The position numbers and the translations under genes were made by a program. This document shows, in pieces, positions 7,134 through 16,015 of a stretch of DNA of 64,000 nucleotides. The notes under the pieces were generated by a model that was not told where the DNA came from, did not search any database, and saw only the letters and a program-made list of their open reading frames with translations. How positions within the stretch are numbered: position 1 is the stretch's first letter; every line of letters starts with the position of its first letter. The stretch is from JBDRNO01 sp043811005 (GTDB taxonomy: Bacteria > Bacteroidota > Bacteroidia > NORP154), in assembly GCA_043811005.1 (NCBI GenBank), contig JBDRNO010000094.1, positions 1 to 64,000 of the forward strand, read 5' to 3'.

Positions 7134-9974
7134 CTATCTAACTAAAGTTACCCTCCCAATAAAATTGTGGGGCTGGTCTAAATAGTCTTTTATCTTTATT
7201 ATGTAAACGTACACTTCCTGTTGTGCAACATCTTTTCCTCCATTACCTTTGCCATCCCAACCCTGATGTTTGTCAGATGTTTCGAAGATCTCATCTCCCC
7301 AGCGGTTGTAAATAAACATCTCATATTCTTTTATCCCTTTACCTACACCATTAAATATATCATTTAAACCATCCCCGTTAGGAGAAAACGCATTGGGAAT
7401 CTCAAACAAGAATTCACAATCGATCTCAACTATAACATCATCAGAAGCTCTGCGGGGACCACAAGTATCAGTAACAATCACTGTATAAACTGTTGTTTCA
7501 ACAGGTTTTACAATAACATCTCTGAGGGTAATACCATTACTTATCCATGAATATGATAAAGGGCCATATCCTCCTGTTGCTTCTGCCGTAAGAACTACAT
7601 ACTCATTGCAAACAGTTACATCTTCCATAGCGGTAACCTCCAAAGGTTCTACATCAGTTATAACAGCAGAAACACTGCTGTCAGGGCACAACTCATAATC
7701 GCCACTCTGTTGAATAGTAATGATAACCGTCTCATCACCCTCAAGGATAGAATCAAATTCGGGAGAAATAACCAATTCTGCAGATGACTCTCCATCGGGA
7801 ATAATTATACTATCGGAAATTGTTAAATAATCAACTCCGTTAATAGCGGTCCCTCCAATTATATAATCAATAGTAAGATCACCTGTTACTTCAGCACGAT
7901 AAAAAGTAAATACTGCATCTTTACATTCCTCAACAGCTTTTGAATCTCCTGCCATGCCAATTCCATTAACAGTGATTGTTACGGAATCTGTAACAACATA
8001 TCCGCATGTATCAGCAACTGTTATAATGTAGGTTGTAGTAGAAAAAGGGGATATGTAAAGCGATTGTTGATTGCTTATAGTACCGTTTCCATCGTCCCAC
8101 GTGTATGATAAAGTGCCTGAACCAGCAAGAGCAATTGCCGATAGCATTGCGCTGCCAATTATACAAATGGTAGTATCGTCATTAACTGTTAATGTTAATG
8201 GATCAACATTTATGATAACGATAGTACCTGAATTAGGCAGAGTAGGACACACAACATCTGTCTCTAATGTAATGATAATAGTTTCATCAGTTTCAGGAAT
8301 CCCGTCAAGAATGGGGGAAATAACCAGGTTTACCGAAGACTGGCCGGCTGGGATCACGACACTATCAGGTATGTTTGTGTAGTCACTGCCATTTGTTGCA
8401 GTTCCGCTAATTGTATAATAAACAGTTAAGGGTAAAACTGTTGACCCTAAACGGGAAATAGTGAATACTGCATCACTGCAACCTTCTACTACCATATTAT
8501 TTGAAAAAATCATAGATGGAGGCGGGTCTATAACTGTAACCGTTACCTGGTCGGTAACAATAGAGGTTTCACAGGCATCGGTTACAGTAACAGTATAAGT
8601 TGTAGTTGATGATGGACTAACTGAGACGATACTGCTGTTCCCGGCACCATTATCCCAGGTATAAGTTAAAGGAGCTACCCCTCCTGTAGCATTGGCGTAT
8701 AATATAGCAGATTCTCCAGGGCAAAAAATCGTATCGGGATCTGTGCTCGCTGTAACAGATAGAGAATTTGTGTTAATGATCGTAACAGTAACCGAAGATT
8801 CAACGTCATCTATGCAGGTATTGTTTGTGAGGTTGGCAGGAATTGTAATGATAATGGTCTCAATTCCTTCCGGAATACCATCAAGAAATGCTGAAACCAG
8901 TAAGTCAACTGACGATTGACCGATAGGAATGACAATACTGTCAACAACATAATCATAATCCACTCCATTGGTTGCCGTACCTGTAATAACAAAATAGATG
9001 GTCAATGGATCATCAGTAGAACCCGGTCTGGAAAAAGTGAAAATAAGTGGATCACACCCCTCGGTTACAGTTGCCGTTGGCGCTCCTATTTCTCCCACCT
9101 GTACCTGTATGCCCACTGCACCGAAGCTGGCTGCCTCCAGGAATACACCTGAGTCCCAAACGCCATCACTCACATCGGCAACAGCAAACTTTATATGATA
9201 TGTTTCACACGGAGTTAACGCTTTTTGAGCAGTAAGGACGGTTGTAAATCCATCATATTGAACCGACTGCCCATTCAATGTCTCATTATCTACAAAATAA
9301 GTGGAATTATTCAGCCCGGGATCCCCCTGTCCACCACATCCAAGAGAATCACCTTGTAAACCTATTGTCCCGTTATTAACAGTATTAATAGCAACATAGG
9401 TAGATGTGCTTGGAACAAGGGCAATATTCTCAACTCCGGTAATCCCGGGTCCGCTGATTAAAAAAGCAAATACGTCATTGTAGTCAGAACAAACGTATTC
9501 ATTATATTCCTCTGATGCAAAAACATATCTGAAGCTGATTGCATCTGTAACCGTTTCAAAATCAAACTCCAATACTGCCGCATTAAAAGTTGAGTAGGGT
9601 GATACAATATTATATAAATCCGGATCTCCGGGAGTGCCATTATCAAAACCATCATTACCTGAATCGTTTGGTCCCGGAGCGTCAAAAATACTTCCTGTAC
9701 ATAAAATAACACCGGCATCAATACCGATATTAGAAGCTATACCATTAAAATAACCTATCATATTCGCATTTGAATCAATTGGAATTCCTGATGATCCGTT
9801 AAATATGACGTTACTTACAGTTACACCCGCATCTAATAAAATATTCTCTACAAGAAAAACCGGATCATTATAAGGAGTTGAATTATTAACAACAAGCTGG
9901 GCATTGACACTGTTCATGACAAGCATCAAGCCAATTAAAAAGGATATATATATTTGTCTTATTGGAAGAAACAT
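7134..9974 (-). CDS. T9SS cargo: choice-of-anchor L domain, Calx-beta-like repeats, type B sorting domain
   Basis: I start this protein at the ATG at 9974 (MFLPIRQIYISFLIGLML...NAQ), which gives a clean signal peptide; the longer frame reads back through a GC-rich palindrome. After the leader comes a choice-of-anchor L-type domain (about mature residues 10-280, with the FASEEYNEYV stretch). It is followed by three Calx-beta-like modules (each with GTATNGVDY or a close variant and a VVIPxGQSS-like strand) that alternate with Ig/PKD-like modules with a TYTWDxG core. The last about 90 residues are a gliding-motility-associated (CHU_C, type B) sorting domain: IPNAFSPNGDGLND, YNRWGDEIFE, GRVTLVR. 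It should be exported by the type IX system to the cell surface or medium. The role is probably adhesive or structural. Confidence 0.88.
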   Translation of the reverse strand: MFLPIRQIYISFLIGLMLVMNSVNAQLVVNNSTPYNDPVFLVENILLDAGVTVSNVIFNGSSGIPIDSNANMIGYFNGIASNIGIDAGVILCTGSIFDAPGPNDSGNDGFDNGTPGDPDLYNIVSPYSTFNAAVLEFDFETVTDAISFRYVFASEEYNEYVCSDYNDVFAFLISGPGITGVENIALVPSTSTYVAINTVNNGTIGLQGDSLGCGGQGDPGLNNSTYFVDNETLNGQSVQYDGFTTVLTAQKALTPCETYHIKFAVADVSDGVWDSGVFLEAASFGAVGIQVQVGEIGAPTATVTEGCDPLIFTFSRPGSTDDPLTIYFVITGTATNGVDYDYVVDSIVIPIGQSSVDLLVSAFLDGIPEGIETIIITIPANLTNNTCIDDVESSVTVTIINTNSLSVTASTDPDTIFCPGESAILYANATGGVAPLTYTWDNGAGNSSIVSVSPSSTTTYTVTVTDACETSIVTDQVTVTVIDPPPSMIFSNNMVVEGCSDAVFTISRLGSTVLPLTVYYTISGTATNGSDYTNIPDSVVIPAGQSSVNLVISPILDGIPETDETIIITLETDVVCPTLPNSGTIVIINVDPLTLTVNDDTTICIIGSAMLSAIALAGSGTLSYTWDDGNGTISNQQSLYISPFSTTTYIITVADTCGYVVTDSVTITVNGIGMAGDSKAVEECKDAVFTFYRAEVTGDLTIDYIIGGTAINGVDYLTISDSIIIPDGESSAELVISPEFDSILEGDETVIITIQQSGDYELCPDSSVSAVITDVEPLEVTAMEDVTVCNEYVVLTAEATGGYGPLSYSWISNGITLRDVIVKPVETTVYTVIVTDTCGPRRASDDVIVEIDCEFLFEIPNAFSPNGDGLNDIFNGVGKGIKEYEMFIYNRWGDEIFETSDKHQGWDGKGNGGKDVAQQEVYVYIIKIKDYLDQPHNFIGRVTLVR

Positions 9975-9985
9975 AACTTCAGCAA

Positions 9986-10026
9986 GCCTGCCTGCGCGAA
10001 GCCGGAGCTTCGCTTCGGCATAGGCA
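9986..10026. repeat. GC-rich palindromic element upstream of T9SS gene
   Basis: GCCTGCCTGCGCGAAGC and GCTTCGCTTCGGCATAGGC make an imperfect inverted repeat of about 40 bp, in sharp contrast to the AT-rich surroundings. It begins about 12 bp before the chosen start codon. A related CTTCGC/GCGAAG core occurs in the insertion inside the glycosyltransferase gene near 18985-19020. Confidence 0.55.
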
Positions 10027-10142
10027 GAACAGAACCAAAAAGAATAAAAAATGTTGCATATTACAAATTTACTTATACGAAAACATCTTGTTGAAAGTTT
10101 GCAAGATAGCGAATATTTCAAAAAGCATCAAAATACTATTCC

Positions 10143-10169
10143 AAAAACATAGCTATGCAAATAAATTAA
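10143..10169 (+). repeat. Copy of the ACATAGCTTTGCAAA dispersed motif
   Basis: AAAAACATAGCTATGCAAA followed by TAAATTAA matches the left end of the 97-98 bp element seen at 12674 and 24352. It lies in the noncoding gap between metK and the large T9SS gene. Confidence 0.5.
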
Positions 10170-10243
10170 TGAAATACGAAGTATTCTCGAGGGATTTTTC
10201 GAGCGCATGACTGTGCAGTACGAGTAAATTCCGAGTCAATCAA

Positions 10244-11521
10244 TTATACACTAACACCTTGTTTTTCAATCGCAAATTCTTCCCTGATCTTTTCAACATA
10301 ATCCAGCTTTTCCCATCCGAAAAGTTCAACCGTGATAATTTCCTTTTTACCGTTATAATATACTTCAACATCTTTAGTTGCGGGTGTTCTGCCCATATGA
10401 CCGTAAGCGGCTGTTTCGAAAAAAATAGGGTTTTTTAATCCGAATCTTTGGATTATTGCAGCGGGTCGCATATCAAAAATACTTATTATTCTTCCGGCTA
10501 TTTGGCTATCAGTTAGCTTTACCCTGGCTGTTCCATAAGTGTTAACGCACAAGCCAACCGGCTTTGCCACACCAATGGCATAAGCTACCTGTACCTGCAC
10601 TTCATCGGCAACACCTGCTGCAACAAGGTTTTTTGCAATATGACGGGCAGCATAAGCGGCTGATCGGTCAACTTTTGAAGCATCTTTACCTGAAAAAGCG
10701 CCACCGCCATGAGCGCCTTTACCTCCGTAAGTATCAACAATGATCTTTCTTCCTGTTAATCCGGTATCCCCGTGAGGACCGCCTATTACGAACTTGCCGG
10801 TTGGATTTACATGATAAATAATATCATCACCGAATAGTTTCTGTATATGGCCAGGTAATTGCTGTTTAACCCTGGGAATGAGGATCTCAATTACATCTGA
10901 CTTGATTTTTGCCAGCATTTTCTCATCTTCGTCAAATTCATCGTGCTGTGTGGAAACAACGATAGTGTGTACTTTCTCAGGTTGGTTGCTATCATTATAT
11001 TCAATGGTTACCTGGGATTTTGAATCAGGGCGGAGGTAGGTCATCTTGTCATTTTCCCTTCTTATTACTGCTAATTCCATTAACAGCAGATGGGCAAGCT
11101 CCAGGGCAAGAGGCATATAATTGTCGGTTTCTTTGATTGCGTAACCAAACATCATGCCCTGGTCACCTGCTCCCTGTTCATGATGCAAGCCCTTGCCTTC
11201 TTCCACACCCTGGCTTATATTAGGCGATTGTCCATGTATAGAGGAGATCACGCCACACGAATCTGCATCAAACATGTATGCTGATTTCGTGTATCCGATC
11301 TTTCTGATCACTTCTCTGGCAACTGCCTGAACATCAATATATGCCTTGGTCTTAACTTCACCGCATAAAACAGCCAAGCCGGTTGTAACAAGTATTTCAC
11401 ATGCAACTTTTGAATTAGGGTCGTGTTTTAAAAATTCATCTAATAAAGCATCGGATATCTGGTCTGCTAACTTATCAGGGTGACCTTCAGAGACTGATTC
11501 GGAGGTAAATAAGTATGCCAT
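10244..11521 (-). CDS. metK: S-adenosylmethionine synthetase
   Basis: Makes S-adenosylmethionine from methionine and ATP in the cytoplasm, feeding methylation and radical-SAM enzymes such as ThiC and ThiH in this window. Family signatures are complete: SVSEGHPDK at the N terminus, GAGDQGMMFGYA in the middle and GGGAFSGKDASKVDRS (phosphate-binding loop). The length of 425 residues is normal. The N terminus MAYLFTSESVSEGHPDK matches family members. It is a single minus-strand gene between gldA and the T9SS gene; TACATTTG (11567-11560, minus strand) is a possible -7 box. Confidence 0.97.
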   Translation of the reverse strand: MAYLFTSESVSEGHPDKLADQISDALLDEFLKHDPNSKVACEILVTTGLAVLCGEVKTKAYIDVQAVAREVIRKIGYTKSAYMFDADSCGVISSIHGQSPNISQGVEEGKGLHHEQGAGDQGMMFGYAIKETDNYMPLALELAHLLLMELAVIRRENDKMTYLRPDSKSQVTIEYNDSNQPEKVHTIVVSTQHDEFDEDEKMLAKIKSDVIEILIPRVKQQLPGHIQKLFGDDIIYHVNPTGKFVIGGPHGDTGLTGRKIIVDTYGGKGAHGGGAFSGKDASKVDRSAAYAARHIAKNLVAAGVADEVQVQVAYAIGVAKPVGLCVNTYGTARVKLTDSQIAGRIISIFDMRPAAIIQRFGLKNPIFFETAAYGHMGRTPATKDVEVYYNGKKEIITVELFGWEKLDYVEKIREEFAIEKQGVSV

Positions 11522-11637
11522 GATTTTAAGTTTTTTTATGTTCTATATTATTTGATTTCCAAATGTAAATTTGTTCTGAAAACGAGGTGCTAAAATAATC
11601 AAATGTACCGGAAATAAAAAGGTGGTTAAAAAATATT

Positions 11638-12543
11638 TTATTTTGTCAATTTCCTAAAAACCTCCTCCAGCCGTTGTTCTTCTTTTTGCATTGTCAAGAC
11701 CAGCAGGTTCCTGCTATTAGCCAACTGTGAAATTTCATAACGTATATCCTTATCAGGGTGCGCAGATATTTTCCATGTATTGCCATCAATATTTTTTACG
11801 TCTGTCACTTTATCAATATTCATTAATTCCTCTCTTGTAATGCTACCGCTGAACTCAACTGTGATCACCTGTTTTTTCCCGGTCTGTTCCTGCAGGTGGC
11901 TGACTGTATCATCTGCAACTATCCTTCCTTTATGTATAATGATCGCCCTGTCACAAACCGCTTCTACTTCCTGCATGATATGCGTTGAAAGCATTACGGT
12001 TCTCTCTTTCCCTATTTCTTTGATGAGATCCCTGATCTCTGATAACTGTATTGGGTCTAATCCGGACGTGGGCTCATCTAATATCAGTACCTTGGGCTCG
12101 TGGATAAGTGCCTGTGCCAAGCCAACCCTTTGCCTGTATCCTTTGGACAATGCACCTATTTTTTTCTTTTGCTCGATTTGCAATCCGGTAGTTTCAATCA
12201 TACCGGCAACACGTGATTTTATCTTTTTTATTTTATACAAACCGGCAACGAACGCAAGGTATTCCTTGACGTACATATCATGGTAAAGTGGATTGTTCTC
12301 TGGAAGATAGCCAACATATTTCTTTACTTCAAGGGATTGCTCAACCACATCAAACCCGCAAACCGACACTTCACCCATTGTTTGTGAAATAAAGCAGGTG
12401 ATGATCTTCATCATGGTTGTTTTCCCTGCTCCATTCGGGCCTAAGAAACCTACTACCTCTCCCGGTGAAACCTCAAACGAAACATCATCTAATGCTTTTT
12501 GTTTTCCGTAAAGTTTAGTAACATTACTGACTTGTATTGACAT
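11638..12543 (-). CDS. gldA: Gliding-motility-type ABC transporter ATPase GldA
   Basis: A 301-residue ABC ATPase with Walker A GPNGAGKTT (about 35-43), Q-loop region YLPENNPLY, signature LSKGYRQRVGLAQAL (C motif variant), Walker B KVLILDEPTSGLDP and switch His in MLSTHIMQEVE. The C-terminal about 80 residues form the extra domain found in GldA and NatA-like ATPases. GldA partners the membrane proteins GldF and GldG, which are not in this window; in Flavobacterium they are needed for gliding. GldA homologues are also found in non-gliding Bacteroidetes, so motility cannot be concluded from this gene alone. Confidence 0.88.
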   Translation of the reverse strand: MSIQVSNVTKLYGKQKALDDVSFEVSPGEVVGFLGPNGAGKTTMMKIITCFISQTMGEVSVCGFDVVEQSLEVKKYVGYLPENNPLYHDMYVKEYLAFVAGLYKIKKIKSRVAGMIETTGLQIEQKKKIGALSKGYRQRVGLAQALIHEPKVLILDEPTSGLDPIQLSEIRDLIKEIGKERTVMLSTHIMQEVEAVCDRAIIIHKGRIVADDTVSHLQEQTGKKQVITVEFSGSITREELMNIDKVTDVKNIDGNTWKISAHPDKDIRYEISQLANSRNLLVLTMQKEEQRLEEVFRKLTK

Positions 12544-13136
12544 ATTTTAACTTAATGTAGATGTATCGGAATTTCAATATCGTCTAAAATCTTTTTCGCC
12601 ACGAATTTCACTAATTTTTTGTATCTCTAATAATAAAAAAGATACTTTAACCAAATAAAAATAATGACAATGGAAGGACATAGCTACGCAAATTTATTAA
12701 AAAAGAATTAATCGGAAATTTCAATGCTTATTTTAAAATTTACTTATCTAATATTTACCCGCTCTGTCCTTGTTATTGGTTATTGGTTATTTGTTGAAAT
12801 AAATGTATCTATGTACCATTTACATAAAAGGTACATAAAATGGAATATATAGCAGGAAAAATTACTTTCAGTTAGAATTAAAAATAACGGAATAATAAAT
12901 GTAGGTAACAAATGTTTAAACTTTTAACTCTAAACTTTGAACTTTTACAAATTATTTGTCGTAATTAGTGAAAATTAGTGTAATTAGTGGCTAAACATTG
13001 AAATTCCGATACGTCAAGTTAATACCAATTTAATGCAAAGTTTGTAATAAATTAGCACTATTTTAAGAACAGAACTTCGTAATTTTGATAAAAAGTTGGA
13101 ATTAATCAAAATATTGAATTTCCGATACTGTTAATT
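12544..13136. other. 593-bp gene-free divergent gap, repeat-rich
   Basis: The gap separates gldA (-) and rsgA (+). No ORF looks real. It begins with GTATCGGAATTTCAATAT (12569-12586) and ends with two inverted partners, TTGAAATTCCGATAC (13003-13017) and TTGAATTTCCGATAC (13113-13127). Inside lie a TIR-bounded element (12674-12771), degenerate GCCAC...CACTAA / TTAGTG...GTGGC repeats (about 12598-12622 and 12970-12993), and a further end-motif copy at 13065-13091. TAATTTTG at 13080-13087 is a possible -7 box for rsgA. Confidence 0.6.
12674..12771 (+). repeat. 98-bp element with terminal inverted repeats, copy 1
   Basis: Starts AAGGACATAGC and ends GCTCTGTCCTT, an 11-bp terminal inverted repeat with one mismatch. 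The second full copy is at 24352-24448 (97 bp); the two share the left 30 bp almost exactly and a TTGGTTA-rich right flank. The AT-rich interior has no ORF, so this looks like a miniature non-autonomous element or a structured noncoding unit. Confidence 0.6.
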
Positions 13137-14072
13137 ATGCAGGGAATTGTAACAAAATCAACAGGAAGCTGGTGTACAGTCAGGCAAGAGAATGATATTA
13201 AGACCAATTGTATAGTTAAGGGAATTTTGCGGATCAGTGGGATAAAATCAACCAATCCCGTTGCTGTTGGAGACAACGTTGTGTTTGATATTTTAAATGA
13301 CGGAACAGGTCTTATCTCTGAAATTCTAGAGAGGAAAAACTACATTATCCGTAAAGCGACCAAGCTATCTAAAAGGTCACATATCATCGCTGCAAATATT
13401 GACCGGGCATTCTTAATGATTACTTTGGTACAACCTCCTACCACAACATTATTTATTGACCGCTTCCTCGTAACCGCAGAAGCATATCATATTCCGGTTG
13501 ATATTATTATTAATAAGATTGAAATATATACCGGAGATATATTATCTGAAATGAAAAAATTAACAAGCATATACGAACAGATTGGATTTAAATGCCACAA
13601 AATTTCGGCTCTAAAAGATCAAAATATCGGGGGTTTAAGGGATTTATTCAGAGATAAAATAAATTTATTGTCCGGCAACTCCGGTGTTGGTAAATCCACT
13701 TTGATAAACACCCTGGACCCCAATCTGAATTTAAAGATCGGGAAAATCTCATCCTATCATAAAAAGGGAACCCATACTACAGCTTTTGCAGAAATGCTGG
13801 AATTGCATAGTGGCGGTTATATTATTGATACACCTGGCATTAAAAGCTTTGGTGTAATTGATATTGAAAAAGAAGAATTATCACATTATTTTCCCGAGAT
13901 GAGAAACCTGTTGCACTACTGCCAGTACCATAATTGCTGTCACATTAATGAACCAAACTGCGCTGTTATCAAAGCATTGGAAAAAGGGGAAATAGCTAAA
14001 TCAAGGTACAGGAATTATATTGATATTTATGACAGTGATGACGGTGAGGCGTATAGGCAGAAAGGGTATTAG
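13137..14072 (+). CDS. rsgA: Ribosome biogenesis GTPase RsgA
   Basis: A circularly permuted GTPase that checks maturation of the 30S subunit. Order of parts: N-terminal OB fold (about 1-70), then G4 (NKIE, about 122-125), G5-like ISALK, G1 GNSGVGKST (about 179-187), and G3 DTPGIKSFG. The C-terminal zinc site carries Cys and His in CQYHNCCHINEPNC. The 311-residue length is normal. The start MQGIVTKSTGSWCTV fits the OB-fold start of the family. The stop codon is followed at once by a palindrome (14073-14109) that also occurs in altered form inside the next gene, dtd. Confidence 0.95.
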   Translation: MQGIVTKSTGSWCTVRQENDIKTNCIVKGILRISGIKSTNPVAVGDNVVFDILNDGTGLISEILERKNYIIRKATKLSKRSHIIAANIDRAFLMITLVQPPTTTLFIDRFLVTAEAYHIPVDIIINKIEIYTGDILSEMKKLTSIYEQIGFKCHKISALKDQNIGGLRDLFRDKINLLSGNSGVGKSTLINTLDPNLNLKIGKISSYHKKGTHTTAFAEMLELHSGGYIIDTPGIKSFGVIDIEKEELSHYFPEMRNLLHYCQYHNCCHINEPNCAVIKALEKGEIAKSRYRNYIDIYDSDDGEAYRQKGY

Positions 14073-14109
14073 TTATGCGTGACACGGTTCCAAACCGTGG
14101 CTCGCATAA
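14073..14109 (+). repeat. Palindrome directly after rsgA (copy 1 of a pair)
   Basis: TTATGCG...CGCATAA outside and CACGGTT-CCA-AACCGTG inside. It abuts the rsgA stop codon. Copy 2 of the same ATGCGTGACACGGTT core sits 96 bp downstream inside dtd. Confidence 0.8.
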
Positions 14110-14117
14110 GAAAAGCA

Positions 14118-14591
14118 ATGAAAACAGTAATACAACGAGTAAAACATGCTTCGGTTGAAATTTCAGATATGCGTGACACGGTTTTTAACCGTGCCACGCG
14201 CGAGATCAACCACGGCATTCTGATCTTCCTCGGCATAGAAGATGCCGACACACAGGAAGATATCCAATGGCTTAGCGGAAAAATTTCCCGGCTCAGGATC
14301 TTTAACGATTCAAATGGAGTAATGAACCTCTCTGTCAAGGATGTTGACGGAGAAATATTGGTCATCAGCCAGTTCACCCTACATGCAAGCACCAAAAAAG
14401 GCAATCGCCCCTCATATATTAAAGCCGCAAAACCAGATATAGCAATACCTCTCTATGAAGCATTCGTCAGGCAATTGGAAAATGATCTGGGCAAACCGGT
14501 ACAAACCGGTGAGTTTGGCGCAATGATGGATATTTCATTAATTAATGACGGTCCTGTTACTATCATAATTGATACTAAAAATAAGGAGTAA
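14118..14591 (+). CDS. dtd: D-aminoacyl-tRNA deacylase
   Basis: Hydrolyses D-amino acids mis-attached to tRNA. The start MKTVIQRVKHASVEI at 14118 fits the family start; the longer frame from 14079 reads through a palindrome. Key motifs are intact: SQFTLHAST (catalytic Thr region, family pattern SQFTL) and the cis-Gly-Pro region read here as NDGPVTIIID. After ASVEI the protein has SDMRDTVFNRATREINHG where relatives have a shorter beta turn (roughly xGxxxxxIGxG). This is an excess of about 7 residues, and the DNA there is the palindrome 14169-14199. The dtd frame is open, so the insertion appears tolerated. Probably co-transcribed with rsgA. Confidence 0.92.
   Translation: MKTVIQRVKHASVEISDMRDTVFNRATREINHGILIFLGIEDADTQEDIQWLSGKISRLRIFNDSNGVMNLSVKDVDGEILVISQFTLHASTKKGNRPSYIKAAKPDIAIPLYEAFVRQLENDLGKPVQTGEFGAMMDISLINDGPVTIIIDTKNKE
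14169..14199 (+). repeat. In-frame palindrome within dtd (copy 2)
   Basis: GCGTG-A-CACGGTT (14171-14183), loop TTT, AACCGTG-C-CACGC (14187-14199): 12 of 13 stem positions pair. It encodes the residues MRDTVFNRAT, not expected in D-aminoacyl-tRNA deacylases. Confidence 0.8.
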
Positions 14592-14617
14592 TTTTATTTT
14601 ATTATTTTTTATTTCTG

Positions 14618-14689
14618 TATTGCAATACTAATAATTTTACTTATCTTTGTATTCCAATACTAATATTTCGGGAAATATTAGTATTGCAT
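14618..14689 (+). promoter_or_regulatory. Promoter with overlapping repeated operator
   Basis: TTG (14620-14622), a 19-bp spacer and TATCTTTG (14642-14649) fit the Bacteroidetes promoter pattern. A direct repeat GTATT(GC/CC)AATACTAATA overlaps both the -33 region (14618-14633) and the region just after the -7 box (14650-14665). The second copy is the left arm of a 15-bp perfect palindrome (CAATACTAATATTTC / GAAATATTAGTATTG, 14655-14686) with a 2-bp centre. The layout suggests a repressor covering its own promoter. The next gene starts at 14721. Confidence 0.6.
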
Positions 14690-14720
14690 TCCTATTATTT
14701 CTATCTTAAACCTATACGTT

Positions 14721-15956
14721 ATGTTGGATGACCTCTTTCTATTAAGTCAGAATTTTCTTGAAATTAATAACAGGAAATATGTGCGTTATTTTTTAAGATC
14801 CAATAGATTAAATAACCGTTTCTCAATAATTATAGGACAAAGAGGGATTGGAAAAACTACAATTATCATTCAATATATTCTTTCCAAATACAAACAGGAC
14901 ATATTTACAAACAAGGCAATTTATGTTCAGGCAGATCATTTTATGGTCAGAAAATATTCACTATATGAGATTGCCGAAGTATTTAGCAATTATGGTGGTG
15001 AATTGATTTGCTTTGATGAAATACATAAATACCATGATTGGTCAATGGAACTTAAAAGTATTAATGACACATTCCCTGAATTAAAAATAATTGCTTCCGG
15101 CAGTTCTGCTATCGAAATTAGTAAAGGAACCCATGATTTAAGCAGAAGGGCGATAGTATATAAATTAAATGGCGTTTCTTTCAGAGAGTTTGTTGAATTG
15201 TCGCAGAATCTGGAATTTATGAATTATACTATTGAGGATATTGTTCAGTATCATCAGGATATATGTAATTCAATTATTCGAAAGCTCGATAAAAAAAACA
15301 AAAAGGTTTTACCATTATTTAAAAAATATCTTCAATATGGGTATTATCCCTATTATTTGGAATATGGGGATAAAAAATTATTTTATCTCACACTTGAGCA
15401 AAATGTTCATACTGTGCTTGAAAGCGATCTTTTAACGATCTATCCTCATTTAACCGGCAATAGTGTAAAAAAAATAAAGAAATTACTCTCTGTAATTGCT
15501 TCATCTGTTCCTTTTACACCTGATCTCCAACGCCTTAAAATAATGCTTGATATTGGAGATCAAAGAACCTTAAAGAATTATTTCAAATATCTGGAAGATG
15601 CAGGTATAATCGCTATACTTAATAAGGGTGGAAAAGGATTAAAAGAACTTGAAAAACCCGATAAAATATACTTAAATAACACTAATTTAATGTATGCCCT
15701 ACAAAACTTAAATAATGCTGAAACAGGTAATATAAGGGAAACTTTTTTTATTAATATGGCTGGTTCTAAACACAAAGTATCAACCCCTGAGAAAGGCGAT
15801 TTTTTGGTTGATAATAAATACATTTTTGAAGTTGGCGGCAGGAATAAAGATTTCAGGCAAATAAAGAATTTGAAAAATTCATATTTAGCGCTGGATGATA
15901 TCGAGATTGGTATAGGAAATAAAATACCATTGTGGCTATTTGGATTCTTATATTAA
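14721..15956 (+). CDS. AAA ATPase with C-terminal DUF4143
   Basis: A 411-residue protein with Walker A GQRGIGKTT (residues 39-47), Walker B ELICFDEIHKY (about 94-104), sensor-like IIASGSSAIEIS and an arginine-containing SRRAIVYKL stretch. The C-terminal half (about 205-410) fits DUF4143, including the winged-helix-like LKIMLDIGDQRTLKNYFKYLEDAGII and the terminal EVGGRNKDFRQI nuclease-like segment. This ATPase/DUF4143 family is widespread in bacteria and archaea, often mobile, with no agreed function; several authors suspect a nuclease-like or toxin-like role. It stands alone here with a repeat-rich promoter. Codon usage is AT-rich like its neighbours. Confidence 0.85.
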   Translation: MLDDLFLLSQNFLEINNRKYVRYFLRSNRLNNRFSIIIGQRGIGKTTIIIQYILSKYKQDIFTNKAIYVQADHFMVRKYSLYEIAEVFSNYGGELICFDEIHKYHDWSMELKSINDTFPELKIIASGSSAIEISKGTHDLSRRAIVYKLNGVSFREFVELSQNLEFMNYTIEDIVQYHQDICNSIIRKLDKKNKKVLPLFKKYLQYGYYPYYLEYGDKKLFYLTLEQNVHTVLESDLLTIYPHLTGNSVKKIKKLLSVIASSVPFTPDLQRLKIMLDIGDQRTLKNYFKYLEDAGIIAILNKGGKGLKELEKPDKIYLNNTNLMYALQNLNNAETGNIRETFFINMAGSKHKVSTPEKGDFLVDNKYIFEVGGRNKDFRQIKNLKNSYLALDDIEIGIGNKIPLWLFGFLY

Positions 15957-16015
15957 TTGCAGCAAGTATCTATCTTTATTTAGTAACAAGTTTTTAAGAG
16001 CCTATATAACAATCA

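Noticed and set aside
11780..12286. 168-residue plus-strand ORF antisense to gldA
   Set aside because: Fully within gldA on the other strand; composition is that of a shadow frame.
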